Source of the DNA: UBA5603 sp964501315
GTDB lineage: Bacteria; Bacillota_I; Bacilli_A; Izemoplasmatales; Hujiaoplasmataceae
Length of the DNA: 12,934 nt
Assembly (NCBI GenBank): GCA_964501315.1
Contig: CAZCSO010000031.1
Span: forward strand, 1-12,934
Reading direction: 5' to 3'
The position numbers and the translations under genes were made by a program. Position 1 is the stretch's first letter. Every line of letters starts with the position of its first letter. The notes under the pieces are model-generated. The model was not told where the DNA came from. It did not search any database and saw nothing but the letters and a program-made list of their open reading frames with translations. Below, piece after piece: positions 1 through 6,219 of this stretch.

Positions 1-22
1 CTTCGTCAAGATGGGATTTATT

Positions 23-57
23 AAAAAAAGCATCCATTTTTATCATGGATGCTTTTT
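23..57. terminator. Bidirectional rho-independent terminator
   Basis: A 12-bp stem pairs 25-36 with 46-57 around a 9-base loop (37-45). The base of the stem is A/T, and an A-run at 23-29 gives a U-tract on the minus strand. It lies just after the GH13 stop codon (65-63), so it ends the minus-strand sugar operon. The T-run at 53-57 would also end transcription arriving on the plus strand. One plus-strand frame has a stop at 22-24, so a convergent gene could end there, but only seven codons are visible and this cannot be confirmed. Confidence 0.85.
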
Positions 58-62
58 GTCTG

Positions 63-1688
63 TTAAGGTTTGTAATACACACGCGCCTCATAGGGCTGTA
101 ATAGCGGTTCTTCCGATGTCGTATTGGCTAAAATAACCTTATAGTTGCACAATCCAAGATCTTGAGGAACCTTTATGGGTCGACTCGACATGTTCGCAAC
201 AACAATCAGCGATGCATTTTGGTAACTACGTTCGTAACAATACAATCTGCGGTGATGTGCGTGCAAATCACGATACGTGCCTTCGACGATGATGGGATAC
301 ATCTTCCGTAAGTGGATGATTTCCTGATAGTAATGCAAAATGGATGTCGGATCTTCTAACGCTTGTTCGACGTTGACGGATAGATAGCGCTCATTCACTT
401 TTATCCAGGGAGTACCCTTCGTAAAACCTGCGTTTTCTTTATCGGACCATTGCATCGGAGTGCGAGCATGATCACGAGAAGCGACCGACAAACGCTTCAT
501 GGCTTTTTGATGAGAATAGTGGAGTTTATCCCGCATGAAACGATAGATTCGTTTGGATTCGATGTCACGGTAATCGTCTAAATCTGTGAAGTGGGCGTTG
601 GTCATTCCGATTTCTTGGCCTTGATAGATAAACGGCGTACCTTGTTGAAAGTAGATAATGGTTGCCAAAAGCTTCGCAGATAAGATTTCGTAGTCGGGAT
701 GACCAAACCTCGACAAACTCCGAGGTTGATCGTGGTTTTCCAAATACAACGTATTCCATCCAAACCCATTCAACCCGTTTTGCCATTTCGATAACGCGCG
801 TTTTAGACGAATCGGCTTAAATTTTCTGGGGAACCATTTGATTAAGAAATTATCGGCGTTCATATGATCAAATTGAAACATCATGTCGAGTTCTTTATGA
901 TGTTCGTCTTGATACACTTTTGCCATCTCGACGTTCGCAAAGACCGTTTCTCCTACCGTAAAGCAGTCGTAATGATCAAAAACATCCTTCCTTAATTCCT
1001 GTAGATACTCATGAATGGCCGGATGATTCAAATAGTGTTCCCTTCCGCGTAAAAAGAGTGCCCATTTTCCATCCGGATCGCCTTCTTCTTTGGCGATGAT
1101 GTTGATAACGTCGCAACGGAATCCATCGACACCTTTATCGAGCCAAAACCGAATCATCTTTTTCAGTTCGGACCGTACAACCGGATTGGACCAGTTCAAA
1201 TCGGGTTGTTTCTTCGAAAACAAATGAAGGTAATAGGCGTCTCGTTTCGGATTATATTCCCAAGCATCGCCACCAAAAAAACTACCCCAATTGCCTTTTT
1301 TTGATTTCCAGTGATAAAAATCTTTATAAACAGGGTCATTTTCAACTGATTTTTTAAACCATTCATGTTCATCGGACGTGTGATTGATGACGAGGTCCAT
1401 AACTAATTTTATGTTGGCGTCATGCAACTTCGCGACCATTTCATCAAAATCAGCCATCGACCCAAATTCGGGTTGAATTTGATAATAATCGGAAATATCG
1501 TAGCCATTATCGTCATTCGGAGATTGGTAAATGGGCGATAACCATACCATCGAAACTCCCAACGATTGAAGATACCCGATTTTTTCGATAATACCTCGGA
1601 TGTCACCAATACCATCACCGTTGGCGTCGTTAAAACTTCGTGGATAAATTTGATAGACAACACCGTCTTGATACCATGGTTTCGCCAT
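63..1688 (-). CDS. GH13 alpha-glucosidase (oligo-1,6-glucosidase / trehalose-6-phosphate hydrolase type)
   Basis: A 541-residue glycoside hydrolase family 13 enzyme, probably cytoplasmic because no signal peptide is present. It should release glucose from the non-reducing end of short alpha-glucosides. Visible marks: the calcium loop DANGDGIGD (21-29), region I DLVINH (98-103), nucleophile Asp193 in GFRCDVIN, acid/base Glu247 in FTVGETV, and Asp320 in ENHD. QPDLNW (161-166) and RDHARTPMQW (405-414) are typical of the oligo-1,6-glucosidase, dextran-glucosidase and TreA group. A small beta domain ends the protein. Val194 directly after the nucleophile is, in this family, associated with alpha-1,6 rather than alpha-1,4 activity (inference for this protein). 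Trehalose-6-phosphate hydrolases share that Val, so the substrate is open. The ATG at 1688 is preferred to an upstream GTG at 1697: it has AGGGAAG 8 bases upstream and shares its A with the TAA of the GH3 gene, implying translational coupling. Confidence 0.92.
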   Translation of the reverse strand: MAKPWYQDGVVYQIYPRSFNDANGDGIGDIRGIIEKIGYLQSLGVSMVWLSPIYQSPNDDNGYDISDYYQIQPEFGSMADFDEMVAKLHDANIKLVMDLVINHTSDEHEWFKKSVENDPVYKDFYHWKSKKGNWGSFFGGDAWEYNPKRDAYYLHLFSKKQPDLNWSNPVVRSELKKMIRFWLDKGVDGFRCDVINIIAKEEGDPDGKWALFLRGREHYLNHPAIHEYLQELRKDVFDHYDCFTVGETVFANVEMAKVYQDEHHKELDMMFQFDHMNADNFLIKWFPRKFKPIRLKRALSKWQNGLNGFGWNTLYLENHDQPRSLSRFGHPDYEILSAKLLATIIYFQQGTPFIYQGQEIGMTNAHFTDLDDYRDIESKRIYRFMRDKLHYSHQKAMKRLSVASRDHARTPMQWSDKENAGFTKGTPWIKVNERYLSVNVEQALEDPTSILHYYQEIIHLRKMYPIIVEGTYRDLHAHHRRLYCYERSYQNASLIVVANMSSRPIKVPQDLGLCNYKVILANTTSEEPLLQPYEARVYYKP

Positions 1689-4075
1689 TATGACCACTTC
1701 CCTAGTAAGTATTTGATTGCTTTAAAGAAACGATGGTTGATCAATTCCAGTAACCCTTGCATCTGTTTCATTTTTATTCTTCCCCCGGAAAAGGCAACCA
1801 CCGCTCTCAGTGGTGTTTCCGCAAGTGATTTTTCAATCATCCGGTACTCCGTTTCCGATTGATTTTCAAACGACTTAAGTGCTTCTTTTCGGGCATATCG
1901 ATATAATATTCCACCGATTAAGCTTTTACGAATATCGCTAAACGAATGATTGAGGGTAAACGGACGTTTATGGTTGATGTGCGTTGAACCAACACTTCTT
2001 TGAATTCGGGATTCAAAATCGGTTTGATTAAAGGTCAATCCATTTTCAAAATGATAGCTGGGCGTTTTTTGCGATTCTTTTGAGGAATCGGCTGGACGAT
2101 CTCCCTTAATTGTAATAGACAGTGTTTCAATGCAATCAACGGCGTTTTTCATCAGTGATAGTTCGTAATCGCCACTCACAAGAACCCATTGACCGAGTGC
2201 CTCATCGTAATAGCGCAACGAGTCAGTCTCAAACGACAGTTCAACCGTTTTCGTCTCGTTGGGGTCGAGCAACACTTTGGTGAATGCTTTCAGTTCTCGA
2301 ATCGGACGATCAATTTTGTCAGAAGGGAAATGGGCGTAGAGTTGAACGACTTCTTTTCCGATATAGTAGCCAGTATTGGTCACGTCAACCGACACGGTGA
2401 TGATACAGTCCTCATCGGTCGTTTCTTTAATTTTGAATTGGTTATAGGAAAATGTCGTATAACTTAACCCATGACCGAAGGGGAATAAAACAGGTTTTTT
2501 AAGACTCGAGTAGTAGCGATAACCCACGTAGAGGCTTTCTTGATAATGCACTTCGTGGTTTCCCAGTGCATAGTGACCATACGACGGCGTATCTTCAATG
2601 GCAAGCGGGAATGTTTCTGCTAAACGTCCCGACGGATTGGCTTGACCATACAACATTTCAACCGCGGCTCTCGCCCCCGCTTCGCCCATCAAATAACAAT
2701 TGAGTACGCCTTTGATTCGTTCAATCATCGGAATGACGACCGGGGATCCGGTTTGAAGCACGACAACGATTTGTTCCTGAACAGAGACAAGGGCTTTGAT
2801 CAATTCCATTTGACCGTCCGGAAGATTCAAATGGGTACGGTCATAGCCTTCCGATTCGTACTCATCAGTCAAACCAACGACCACAACGACCTTGTCCACT
2901 TTTTGGGCCAGACTTTTAGCTTCCAGGATTAAGGATTCGTCATAACCATCTCCGGTCAATGTGTAACCTTCAGCGTAATAAGCTTGTCGCTCTTGAATAT
3001 AATCGATGATGTGATCGACTTTGAACGCGTGAATGTGGCTCGATCCGCCACCTTGATAGCGCGATTGACCTGCAAGCGCGCCTATGAACGCAACCTTGTC
3101 TTTGGATTTGAGGGGTAAAATATCCTCTTCATTCTTAAGCAATACAAACGACTCTTTTGCGATTTCATACGCTTTTTGATGATTAATTGACAAATCAAAG
3201 GGAATCATTTGGTTCGATTGTTTGGATTCGACGAGTGTCAAGATTCGGCGAACACTGGCGTCGATATCGTCCATGGTAATCAGATTTTTGTGGTAATCAT
3301 GGATTAATTTTTGATACGCGTAGGGATGCCCTGGCATTTCGAGATCTAGGGTTGCCTTTAGCGCCAACGATCGATCGTTGACAGCCGTCCAATCAGAGAC
3401 GATGACCTTATCAAACCCATATTCGTCTCTGAGAATATCCTTTAATAATTTCGGATTTTCACTGGCGTACGTTCCGTCTACCTTGTTATAAGAACACATA
3501 ACCATATCGGGTTTTTCTTTGATGGCTCGCTTGAAACCGGCCGTATAAAGTTCATAAAACGCCCGTTTATCGGCAATTGAGTCACCGATCATCCGAAACG
3601 TTTCTTGTGAGTTAAGCGCAAAATGCTTCAAACACGCGCCCACTTTTTTTGTTTGAAGGCCACGAACGAATGCCGCAGCCATTTCACCGGAAATTAGCGG
3701 ATCTTCCGAATAGTATTCAAAATTGCGACCACAAAGAGGACTACGCTTGATATTGAGTCCGGGTCCTAATAAAATTTGAACGTCCTTATACAAACATTCA
3801 TCAGCGATGGCCGAAGCCATCGTTTCAATAACCGTTGGGTCAAATGAGGAAGCAACTGTAACAGCGGGTGGAAAGCAGACCGCTTGATATGCTTCATTTG
3901 ACAACATCGCTTCTTTTGAATCCAATTGTTTTCTTAATCCGTGAGGGCCATCGGCCATCATAATGGATGGAATGGAAAGTCGTGAAATCCGTTCCGTATG
4001 CCATGCGTCACTACCAACCAATAAACGACATTTTTCTTCGAGTGTTAAGGATGATAACAATCCTTCAATATCCAT
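1688..4075 (-). CDS. GH3 beta-glucosidase (cytoplasmic, three-domain plus C-terminal extension)
   Basis: A 795-residue family 3 glycoside hydrolase, a retaining beta-glucosidase type. The N-terminal barrel carries ADGPHGLR (41-48), KHF (150-152), GRNFEYYSEDP (116-126) and nucleophile Asp228 in IVSDW. The alpha/beta sandwich starts near FVLLKNEEDILPLK (310-323) and carries the probable acid/base Glu409 in SEGYDR. PFGHGLSYT (532-540) leads into a fibronectin-III-like domain at about 557-647. A further segment of about 110 residues (about 685-795) follows it; I recall similar tails on Firmicutes GH3 enzymes but know no role for it. No signal peptide is visible, so imported beta-glucosides or glycoconjugates are the likely substrates. 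The ATG at 4075 has a consensus AGGAGG at 4082-4087 with 6-base spacing. It is first gene of the operon with the downstream GH13 gene. Exact sugar specificity (glucose versus xylose or GlcNAc) cannot be read reliably. Confidence 0.93.
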   Translation of the reverse strand: MDIEGLLSSLTLEEKCRLLVGSDAWHTERISRLSIPSIMMADGPHGLRKQLDSKEAMLSNEAYQAVCFPPAVTVASSFDPTVIETMASAIADECLYKDVQILLGPGLNIKRSPLCGRNFEYYSEDPLISGEMAAAFVRGLQTKKVGACLKHFALNSQETFRMIGDSIADKRAFYELYTAGFKRAIKEKPDMVMCSYNKVDGTYASENPKLLKDILRDEYGFDKVIVSDWTAVNDRSLALKATLDLEMPGHPYAYQKLIHDYHKNLITMDDIDASVRRILTLVESKQSNQMIPFDLSINHQKAYEIAKESFVLLKNEEDILPLKSKDKVAFIGALAGQSRYQGGGSSHIHAFKVDHIIDYIQERQAYYAEGYTLTGDGYDESLILEAKSLAQKVDKVVVVVGLTDEYESEGYDRTHLNLPDGQMELIKALVSVQEQIVVVLQTGSPVVIPMIERIKGVLNCYLMGEAGARAAVEMLYGQANPSGRLAETFPLAIEDTPSYGHYALGNHEVHYQESLYVGYRYYSSLKKPVLFPFGHGLSYTTFSYNQFKIKETTDEDCIITVSVDVTNTGYYIGKEVVQLYAHFPSDKIDRPIRELKAFTKVLLDPNETKTVELSFETDSLRYYDEALGQWVLVSGDYELSLMKNAVDCIETLSITIKGDRPADSSKESQKTPSYHFENGLTFNQTDFESRIQRSVGSTHINHKRPFTLNHSFSDIRKSLIGGILYRYARKEALKSFENQSETEYRMIEKSLAETPLRAVVAFSGGRIKMKQMQGLLELINHRFFKAIKYLLGKWS

Positions 4076-4109
4076 GCTACGCCTCCTACTGGGATAAAAA
4101 TGTATATTT

Positions 4110-4127
4110 AATAAACATATGTTTATT
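4110..4127. promoter_or_regulatory. 18-bp perfect palindrome, probable repressor operator
   Basis: AATAAACATATGTTTATT reads identically on both strands. It begins within the -10 box (4130-4125) of the GH3 promoter and extends into the expected transcription start. A repressor bound here would block RNA polymerase, as in sugar-responsive operons. No regulator gene lies in the window, so the binding protein (LacI, GntR or another family) is unknown. Confidence 0.6.
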
Positions 4128-4153
4128 GTAACATATTTTTTAGTTTAGTCCAA
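4125..4153 (-). promoter_or_regulatory. Promoter of the GH3-GH13 operon
   Basis: Minus-strand TTGGAC (4153-4148) is separated by 17 bases from TACAAT (4130-4125). The -10 matches 5 of 6 consensus bases and the -35 matches only 3 of 6. It lies between the upstream tRNA terminator and the GH3 ribosome binding site, about 50 bases before the start codon. Confidence 0.6.
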
Positions 4154-4161
4154 TGTGAGAA

Positions 4162-4200
4162 ACAAAAAAAAGATTATTATCGAACGATAACAATCTTTTT
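4162..4200 (-). terminator. Rho-independent terminator of the tRNA-Arg(CCG) transcript
   Basis: A long stem pairs about 4167-4181 with 4186-4200, with one A-C mismatch (4176/4191) and a four-base GAAC loop. On the minus strand it is followed by a run of U from the A-tract at 4163-4170. It is 8 bases past the tRNA 3' end and also insulates the GH3 promoter. Confidence 0.85.
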
Positions 4201-4208
4201 AGGCTAAA

Positions 4209-4285
4209 TGGCGACCCGAAAGGGATTCGAACCCCCGACCGACGGCTCCGGAAGCCGCTGCTCTATCCAGCTGAGCTATCGGGCC
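4209..4285 (-). tRNA. tRNA-Arg (anticodon CCG)
   Basis: A 77-base cloverleaf on the minus strand. Acceptor GGCCCGA pairs with TCGGGTC, followed by G73 and an encoded CCA. The D stem is GCTC/GAGC, the anticodon stem GCGGC/GCCGT encloses loop TTCCGGA (anticodon CCG, codon CGG), and the T loop is TTCGAAT. It has its own promoter and a terminator directly downstream. Its acceptor and T arms are nearly identical to those of the neighbouring tRNA-Arg(CCT), suggesting an old duplication. Confidence 0.97.
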
Positions 4286-4294
4286 AGCGCAGTT

Positions 4295-4323
4295 ATTATA
4301 TCACTATTGACGCGGTTTGCCAA
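4295..4323 (-). promoter_or_regulatory. Promoter of tRNA-Arg(CCG)
   Basis: TTGGCA (4323-4318, 5 of 6 consensus), a 17-base spacer and a perfect TATAAT (4300-4295) on the minus strand, 9 bases before the mature tRNA 5' end. No terminator is visible between this site and the upstream tRNA-Arg(CCT), so the CCG tRNA may be made from two promoters. Confidence 0.75.
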
Positions 4324-4380
4324 GTCTAAAACGTAGGGAATTATCATGTTTATGACCGCAATCGCATAATCGTTAGAAGA

Positions 4381-4457
4381 TGGCGACCCGAAAGGGATTC
4401 GAACCCCCGACCAAAAGCTTAGGACGCTTCTGCTCTGTCCAGCTGAGCTACCGGGCC
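4381..4457 (-). tRNA. tRNA-Arg (anticodon CCT)
   Basis: A 77-base cloverleaf on the minus strand. Acceptor GGCCCGG pairs with TCGGGTC (one G-U pair), then G73 and encoded CCA. Anticodon stem GAAGC/GCTTT encloses loop GTCCTAA, giving anticodon CCT (codon AGG). Base 32 is G, whereas most tRNAs have a pyrimidine there; U33 is normal. The T arm is identical to that of tRNA-Arg(CCG). Confidence 0.96.
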
Positions 4458-4466
4458 ACAAATAAT

Positions 4467-4475
4467 AGTATACCA
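4467..4475 (-). promoter_or_regulatory. Extended -10 promoter of tRNA-Arg(CCT)
   Basis: Minus-strand TGGTATACT is a TGn-extended -10 (TATACT, 4472-4467), 9 bases before the mature tRNA 5' end. No good -35 box is found at normal spacing, which fits an extended -10 promoter. It lies just downstream of the terminator of the lemA-TPM operon. Confidence 0.55.
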
Positions 4476-4493
4476 TAGTTCGACGAAATGCGA

Positions 4494-4523
4494 TAAAAAA
4501 GACGACTTTTTTAGAGTCGTCTT
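4494..4523 (-). terminator. Rho-independent terminator of the lemA-TPM operon
   Basis: A 9-bp perfect stem (4499-4507 with 4515-4523) has a 7-base loop and, on the minus strand, a run of U from the A-tract 4495-4500. The TPM gene's stop codon (4513-4511) lies inside the loop, so the upstream stem arm is coding sequence. Confidence 0.85.
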
Positions 4524-5320
4524 GAACCACCTTTTCCTCCTGAAGAACCACCTTTACCCAAATGAAGGATAAAACCGCCTCCGGCACCAAATACAATTAT
4601 TCCCAATACCCCATAGCCCAGTATCCCCAACCAAGAAGCATTGGGACTCAGCAAATAGCTGAAAAAGCTCATCGACAGTTCTGCGCCCAACGTATCTTCA
4701 ATCGGTACGTAGGTATCAAGGTAAGTTTCCAATTCCTCCACCGTATACTCAAGCGGATAAAAAACATCCGCATACGCTTTGTCGTAAATAATTCTTGCGA
4801 GTTCCACATACAAATGCAAAGCGCCGACTTGGGGATCCTCATCCACATTGATGGTATCCCGGATCGCATGATCAACCTCAATGGTGGTCACATACGCTTC
4901 CATTCGGGTACCCAATTTATAACTGACTTGATACGGTACTTTGTAGGTGATGCCATCTTCTTCACTCTCTTGATAAAAGATAACAACCAAAAGGCCCATA
5001 TCGTTATCGCCAATTTTCCATTCCCGGTACAGATCCGTCAAATTGTAATTAGCTATATCGGCAGGTGAATCGATTAAAAAGGTAACCAACACCAATTGCG
5101 TTTGACCTTCGCCTTCACCTTTTGTGTCTTCGTACAAATTCTCGCCATAAAACAAAACGGCATCTTCTACACCCATGGTCAATGAATCCGCGAAATCATT
5201 GACATAAAACAGTCGTGAAGGTCGCGGATAGTCCCGACTTGCACGACTGATGATGGCGATAATGATGCCAACAATTACGATAAGAAATAAAAAGGGTCTC
5301 AGTAATCTATTCAGCCGCAT
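4511..5320 (-). CDS. TPM-domain (YgcG/DUF477-like) membrane protein
   Basis: 269 residues. An N-terminal hydrophobic segment (about 9-25) anchors or exports the protein. A TPM domain follows (about 36-185), beginning LFYVNDFADSL and containing the family pattern YNLTDLYREWKIGDNDMGLLVV (92-113). A second membrane helix lies at about 229-248, and the tail is Gly/Ser-rich, ending GGSSGGKGGSRRL. Short Gly-rich tails ending in Arg residues are typical of this family. TPM proteins are often encoded beside lemA, as here; they have been linked to photosystem repair in plants and to membrane stress in bacteria, but the bacterial role is unsettled. The ATG at 5320 is chosen; an in-frame TTG at 5329 is the alternative. 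The start lies inside the end of lemA, with no clear ribosome binding site, so translation is probably coupled to lemA. Confidence 0.85.
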   Translation of the reverse strand: MRLNRLLRPFLFLIVIVGIIIAIISRASRDYPRPSRLFYVNDFADSLTMGVEDAVLFYGENLYEDTKGEGEGQTQLVLVTFLIDSPADIANYNLTDLYREWKIGDNDMGLLVVIFYQESEEDGITYKVPYQVSYKLGTRMEAYVTTIEVDHAIRDTINVDEDPQVGALHLYVELARIIYDKAYADVFYPLEYTVEELETYLDTYVPIEDTLGAELSMSFFSYLLSPNASWLGILGYGVLGIIVFGAGGGFILHLGKGGSSGGKGGSRRL

Positions 5321-5903
5321 ACGTGCCAAAATTAATTTCAGGAATATCGGCAGCGCCTTCGTTTAAACGCCAATATTCATAACTGTCTTCAAATGGAAAC
5401 ATCGAGGCAATGATGACCGTTGGAAACAATCGAATGGATTTGTTATAGTCGCCAACCGCATCGTTGTAATCGCTTCGTGCAACGAAAAGTGCGCTTTCAA
5501 TGCCTGATATCGTAACCATTAAATCTAAAAACCCTTGTGATGAGGCGATATCAGGGTAGTTTTCGACCACGACGAGTAGATCCGTAATGCTCGAAACATA
5601 GGCATTATCCGCCGTAATCATACCATCTAAATCATTTTCAGTGGCGGCGTCGTTGTAATCGCTACGAGCCTGCGTAATGGCATTGATAATGGCTTGTTCC
5701 TGTGCCGCCATACCCGATACGACTCCTAATAATTGTTGAACGGTGGCTTGACGTTCGTTGAGTCGACTAATGACATCCGCATATGCTTCGTCAATCGCTA
5801 CTTCTTTTTTTACTAATGAGTTATACGTGAAAGCAAAGGTAAGACCGAGCAGTAACACGAATGCTCCAACACCGATTAAAATCATTCGAACAGATCGATT
5901 CAT
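5307..5903 (-). CDS. lemA: LemA family membrane protein
   Basis: 198 residues with one N-terminal membrane helix (about 7-26), followed by YNSLVKKEVAIDEAYADVISRLNERQ (27-52), which matches the LemA opening. Alpha-helical segments follow, with ENYPDIASSQGFLDL (114-128) and ARSDYNDAVGDYNKSIRLFP (142-161), both family landmarks. The rest should form an extracytoplasmic helical bundle. Function in bacteria is unknown; the pairing with a TPM gene is a common arrangement. Two ATGs compete. The second, at 5903, has GAGG 6 bases upstream and gives a basic N-terminus just before the helix, so it is preferred over the ATG at 5915. The end overlaps the TPM gene by 14 bases. Confidence 0.88.
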   Translation of the reverse strand: MNRSVRMILIGVGAFVLLLGLTFAFTYNSLVKKEVAIDEAYADVISRLNERQATVQQLLGVVSGMAAQEQAIINAITQARSDYNDAATENDLDGMITADNAYVSSITDLLVVVENYPDIASSQGFLDLMVTISGIESALFVARSDYNDAVGDYNKSIRLFPTVIIASMFPFEDSYEYWRLNEGAADIPEINFGTYAAE

Positions 5904-5942
5904 ACAATACCTCATTTCTCTATTTAGTTGTCTATTAAAATA

Positions 5943-5971
5943 ACTTTATCATATCTATGCTTTGTTTTCAA
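5943..5971 (-). promoter_or_regulatory. Promoter of the lemA-TPM operon
   Basis: TTGAAA (5971-5966), a 17-base spacer and TAAAGT (5948-5943) on the minus strand, about 40 bases before the lemA start. The -35 matches 5 of 6 bases and the -10 matches 4 of 6. Confidence 0.5.
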
Positions 5972-6002
5972 GATGCCCCCTTTGCTTTTGTTTGATAAAT
6001 AA

Positions 6003-6028
6003 TAAAAAAACAGGCAATGATTGCCTGT
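6003..6028 (-). terminator. Rho-independent terminator of tRNA-Arg(TCT)
   Basis: A perfect 8-bp stem (6010-6017 with 6021-6028) with a 3-base loop, followed on the minus strand by seven U from the A-run 6004-6010. It lies 10 bases past the tRNA 3' end. Confidence 0.88.
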
Positions 6029-6038
6029 AATGGATTAA

Positions 6039-6115
<77 letters not shown>

Positions 6116-6129
6116 AAAATGCATACATA

Positions 6130-6158
6130 ATTATAATATAATCATGGTTTTTTGTAAA
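6130..6158 (-). promoter_or_regulatory. Promoter of tRNA-Arg(TCT)
   Basis: TTTACA (6158-6153, 5 of 6), a 17-base spacer and a perfect TATAAT (6135-6130) on the minus strand, 14 bases before the mature tRNA end. Confidence 0.75.
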
Positions 6159-6191
6159 GTTTTATTTACGTTGATTTTGGTTTAATCCCCC

Positions 6192-6219
6192 AAAAAAGCA
6201 CCACCTAATGGTGATGCTT
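6192..6219 (-). terminator. Rho-independent terminator of the glycosyltransferase operon
   Basis: A 10-bp stem (6196-6205 with 6210-6219, one G-U wobble) has a 4-base loop and is followed on the minus strand by six U (6192-6197). The upstream arm overlaps the stop codon (6220-6218) of the glycosyltransferase gene. Confidence 0.87.

Noticed and set aside
1689..1697. GTG start at 1697 for the GH13 gene
   Set aside because: The ATG at 1688 has proper ribosome-site spacing and the usual N-terminus of the family (MAKPWYQ); the GTG would place the ribosome site next to or within its own start.
4276..4596. Minus-strand open frame spanning a tRNA and a terminator
   Set aside because: It crosses tRNA-Arg(CCT) and the TPM terminator, and overlaps the C-terminus of the TPM gene in another frame; it has no family features.
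5447..5660. Repeated RSDYNDA segments in LemA as an internal duplication
   Set aside because: Two short matches (80-86 and 143-149) without surrounding similarity; the second is the normal LemA family motif.
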